NCBI GenBank assembly: GCA_022572485.1
Contig: JACZVU010000053.1
Coordinates: forward strand, 1-15,117
Source of the DNA: Myxococcales bacterium
GTDB lineage: Bacteria; Myxococcota_A; UBA9160; SMWR01
Direction of reading: 5' to 3'
Length of the DNA: 15,117 bases
Part shown: piece after piece, positions 14,205 through 15,117 of the stretch
Layout: each line of letters opens with the position of its first letter
Position numbering within the stretch: the stretch's first letter is position 1
The notes under the pieces: model-generated
What the model was told of the DNA's origin: nothing
Databases searched by the model: none
What the model saw: only the letters and a program-made list of their open reading frames with translations
Position numbers and translations under genes: made by a program

Positions 14205-15117
14205 TCAGCGGTCGCGAAGGCGGGCCTCGGCGGCATCGAGAATTTCCGCCTCCAGGCACCGATTCTCGAGGGAATCGATCTCCTGAACCCCTGTGGGACT
14301 CGTGACATTAATCTCTGTCAAAAAACCGCCAATCACGTCGATCCCAACAAAGAACAAGCCGTCTCGGCGAAGCGCAGGCGCGATCGTCTCGACGATCTTG
14401 CGATCGTTCTCGTCCAGTTCAGCCCGATGGGGGCGTCCACCGACGTGAAGATTCGAGCGGACTTCGGTCGCGACCGGCACTCGGAGCACGGCGCCGATCG
14501 GCTCTCCATCGATGAGCAGGATCCGCTTGTCTCCCTCTCGAACGGCCGGCAGATAGCGCTGCGCCATGATCCGACGGGACTCGAAGTGGGTCGATTGCTC
14601 GAGTATCGAGGTGAGGTTCCGGTCTTCCCGTCGCAGGTGAAAAATTCCCTCCCCACCCTTCCCGTCGAGCGGCTTGACGATCATCTCTCCGCCCAGTTCG
14701 TCCATAAAACCCAACAACTCCGGGATTCTCCGACTCACGAGCGTCTCCGCCATGAGTTCCGAAAACTGCAGCGTGTAGAGCTTTTCGTTGGCGGCCAGAA
14801 TCCCCTCAGGCCGATTCAAGACAACCGCGCGCCTGCACAAAGCCAGGATCTGGGTGGCGATCACGTACTCGGCGTCTACCGGAGGGTCGACGCGTTGGAA
14901 CACCAGATCGACCTCTTCGTCCAGCGACACCGTGCGAACCGCTCCCAAGTCGAAGTGCCGAGCGCGCTGCCGGCGCAGCTCTACCGGTCGCGCCTGGGCG
15001 GAAACACCGCGATTGGACGCGATGAGGTCGGATGGGTCGACGTACAGAACCTCGTGGTTGCGCCGCTGCGCTTCCAGCATCAGCGCGAACGTGGTATCCG
15101 CGCCGATGTCGATCGCC
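14205..15117 (-). CDS. gshB: Glutathione synthetase (N-terminal few residues outside window)
   Basis: This ATP-grasp enzyme joins gamma-glutamylcysteine and glycine to make glutathione in the cytoplasm. The frame is open to the right edge. Before the first internal ATG (15078-15080) it reads AIDIGADTTFAL, continuing into MLEAQRRNHEVLYVDPSDL. This matches the start of GshB proteins after their first ten or so residues, so the true start lies beyond base 15117. Family motifs are RVDPPVDAEYVIATQ, VLNRPEGILAANEKLYTLQF, the ATP-binding EMIVKPLDGKGGEGIFHL, the basic RRIMAQRYLPAVREGDKRIL, and EINVTSPTGVQEID near the end, with metal-binding Glu and Asn. The 303 residues visible, plus the missing start, agree with the roughly 316 of the E. 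coli enzyme. It has the same orientation as the KKTAR gene but is separated by a gap with a promoter. Confidence 0.94.
   Translation of the reverse strand, partial: AIDIGADTTFALMLEAQRRNHEVLYVDPSDLIASNRGVSAQARPVELRRQRARHFDLGAVRTVSLDEEVDLVFQRVDPPVDAEYVIATQILALCRRAVVLNRPEGILAANEKLYTLQFSELMAETLVSRRIPELLGFMDELGGEMIVKPLDGKGGEGIFHLRREDRNLTSILEQSTHFESRRIMAQRYLPAVREGDKRILLIDGEPIGAVLRVPVATEVRSNLHVGGRPHRAELDENDRKIVETIAPALRRDGLFFVGIDVIGGFLTEINVTSPTGVQEIDSLENRCLEAEILDAAEARLRDR

Overview
This window looks like chromosomal DNA from a high-GC Gram-negative bacterium. The evidence is two lipobox lipoproteins, periplasmic signal peptides, a GalE/GshB/FeoB housekeeping background and a KKTAR-rich basic protein. 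The style suggests a deltaproteobacterial-type lineage (Myxococcota or Desulfobacterota-like), but nothing here fixes the taxonomy. I see no rRNA, tRNA, CRISPR array, phage or insertion sequence, and no clear sign of recent transfer.

Layout. Positions 1-900 hold the C-terminal part of the ferrous iron transporter FeoB, whose 5' part lies outside the window. Next come a SHOCT-tailed lipoprotein (970-1833, +) and, convergent to it, a TPR-like lipoprotein (1880-2410, -). An AT-rich divergent promoter region follows. From it runs a compact plus-strand cluster (2574-8668): a membrane-anchored alkaline-phosphatase-superfamily hydrolase, a secreted paralogue whose GTG start overlaps the first gene's stop, a triple 27-bp repeat, a 66-residue ribbon-helix-helix-like protein, a three-helix membrane protein with TMCO1/EMC3/Oxa1-like layout, and a compact PAPS-type sulfotransferase.

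Downstream are a cystathionine gamma-synthase-type PLP enzyme (8833-10053, +) behind its own promoter and a foldable leader, a convergent O6-alkylguanine-DNA alkyltransferase (10146-10670, -), a divergent UDP-glucose 4-epimerase (10779-11771, +), and an orphan NtrC-type sigma-54 response regulator (11817-13349, -). The window ends with a histone-H1-like KKTAR protein (13502-13972, -) that has its own promoter and terminator, and an almost complete glutathione synthetase (14205-15117, -).

The 2574-8668 cluster is the part I find most worth attention. Two metal-dependent phospho/sulfo-ester hydrolases, an Oxa1-like membrane protein and a sulfotransferase sit together, with a small regulator-like protein among them. 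The small protein and the neighbouring TPR lipoprotein end in almost the same C-terminal tail (LxxLGYI plus one residue). I infer an envelope-modification or membrane-quality system. The substrate is unknown, and nothing in the sequence proves that the proteins work together.
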